The position numbers and the translations under genes are program-made. Positions 39,720 to 39,835 of a DNA stretch of 39,835 bases are shown here, in pieces. Position 1 is the stretch's first letter; every line of letters starts with the position of its first letter. Source of the stretch: a virus; the IMG/VR virus record IMGVR_UViG_3300048839_001349, positions 1-39,835 of that record; one strand, given 5' to 3'. The notes beneath the pieces are model-generated. The model was not told the origin of the DNA and did no database searches. It saw only the letters and a program-made list of their open reading frames with translations.

Positions 39720-39835
39720 TTAAGATGCTCTTTCCAATTCTCTTCATTCGCTGAAATACTCGCCACAATCGTTAAGGGATGAATTTTTACATCGCCATTG
39801 CATGGATCTAAAACAGTTTCCGATGTGGGCCCATC
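39678..39835. repeat. Right copy of the end redundancy
   Basis: Matches 63-220 with one mismatch (39708 G versus 93 A). Upstream of 39678 the hexamer tract departs from the left copy, which instead matches copy 2. The overlap joins the two window ends. Confidence 0.85.
39716..39835 (-). CDS. DUF6948-like protein, C-terminal part (cut by window edge)
   Basis: This duplicates the last 39 codons and stop of the gene at 101-397 because the window overlaps itself. It is identical over this stretch. It is not a second gene in the circular genome. Confidence 0.85.
   Translation of the reverse strand, partial: DGPTSETVLDPCNGDVKIHPLTIVASISANEENWKEHLK

Overview
The window is an essentially complete genome of a short-tailed (podovirus-type) tailed phage, about 39.6 kb, opened inside a short-repeat tract. 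Bases 63-220 recur at 39678-39835 with one mismatch, so the two ends join into a circle of about 39,615 bp. The virion genes carry signatures of the Bordetella phage BPP-1 / Salmonella phage epsilon15-like group: a PF12236-type portal, Bbp19-like and Bbp16-like proteins, a ~330 aa capsid protein, and T7-like gp11/gp12/gp14 analogues. That group and a spanin-like lysis cassette point to a proteobacterial (Gram-negative) host. The base composition is AT-leaning. I cannot name the host. No integrase, reverse transcriptase, DNA polymerase, RNA polymerase or tRNA gene was seen, so the phage looks lytic and dependent on host RNA polymerase and the host replisome.

Layout: (1) 5.78-32.98 kb, plus strand, late module: terminase small and large subunits, a GNAT protein, portal, scaffold, capsid, cement and small head genes, tail adaptor and nozzle, internal/ejection proteins including a 2938-residue polyvalent protein with a zincin motif and an acetyltransferase-like segment, a T7-type tail fibre, then holin-like, spanin-like and M15 endolysin genes. 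(2) 4.75 kb leftwards through the circle junction to about 33.07 kb, minus strand, early/replication module: a Toprim plus VapE/VirE-type primase-helicase, small hypothetical genes, a ribbon-helix-helix regulator, three tandem Gly-X repeat genes, an excisionase-type HTH protein, a YqaJ/lambda-exonuclease-type nuclease, RecT, an XRE regulator and several small membrane or coiled-coil proteins. Two single plus-strand genes interrupt this module: a small orphan at 1210 and a VRR-NUC nuclease at 36254. Both end with stop codons that overlap the stop of a converging gene.

The modules diverge from a ~0.8 kb region (about 4985-5778) without a convincing gene. It is AT-rich and packed with palindromes and short direct repeats, and is the best candidate for the replication origin and main control region. 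They converge at 32.98-33.07 kb.

How it works together (inference): the primase-helicase opens the origin and recruits host polymerase. YqaJ exonuclease and RecT provide recombination. VRR-NUC probably resolves branched DNA before packaging by the terminase. Within the late operon an intrinsic terminator at 13.09-13.11 kb follows the capsid genes, which may raise capsid output relative to tail genes. The most unusual region is the junction array. There a small Gly-X protein gene is present as three tandem copies differing mainly in hexanucleotide repeats (GGC-NAT), and the two ends of the window disagree about which version sits beside the conserved flanking gene.
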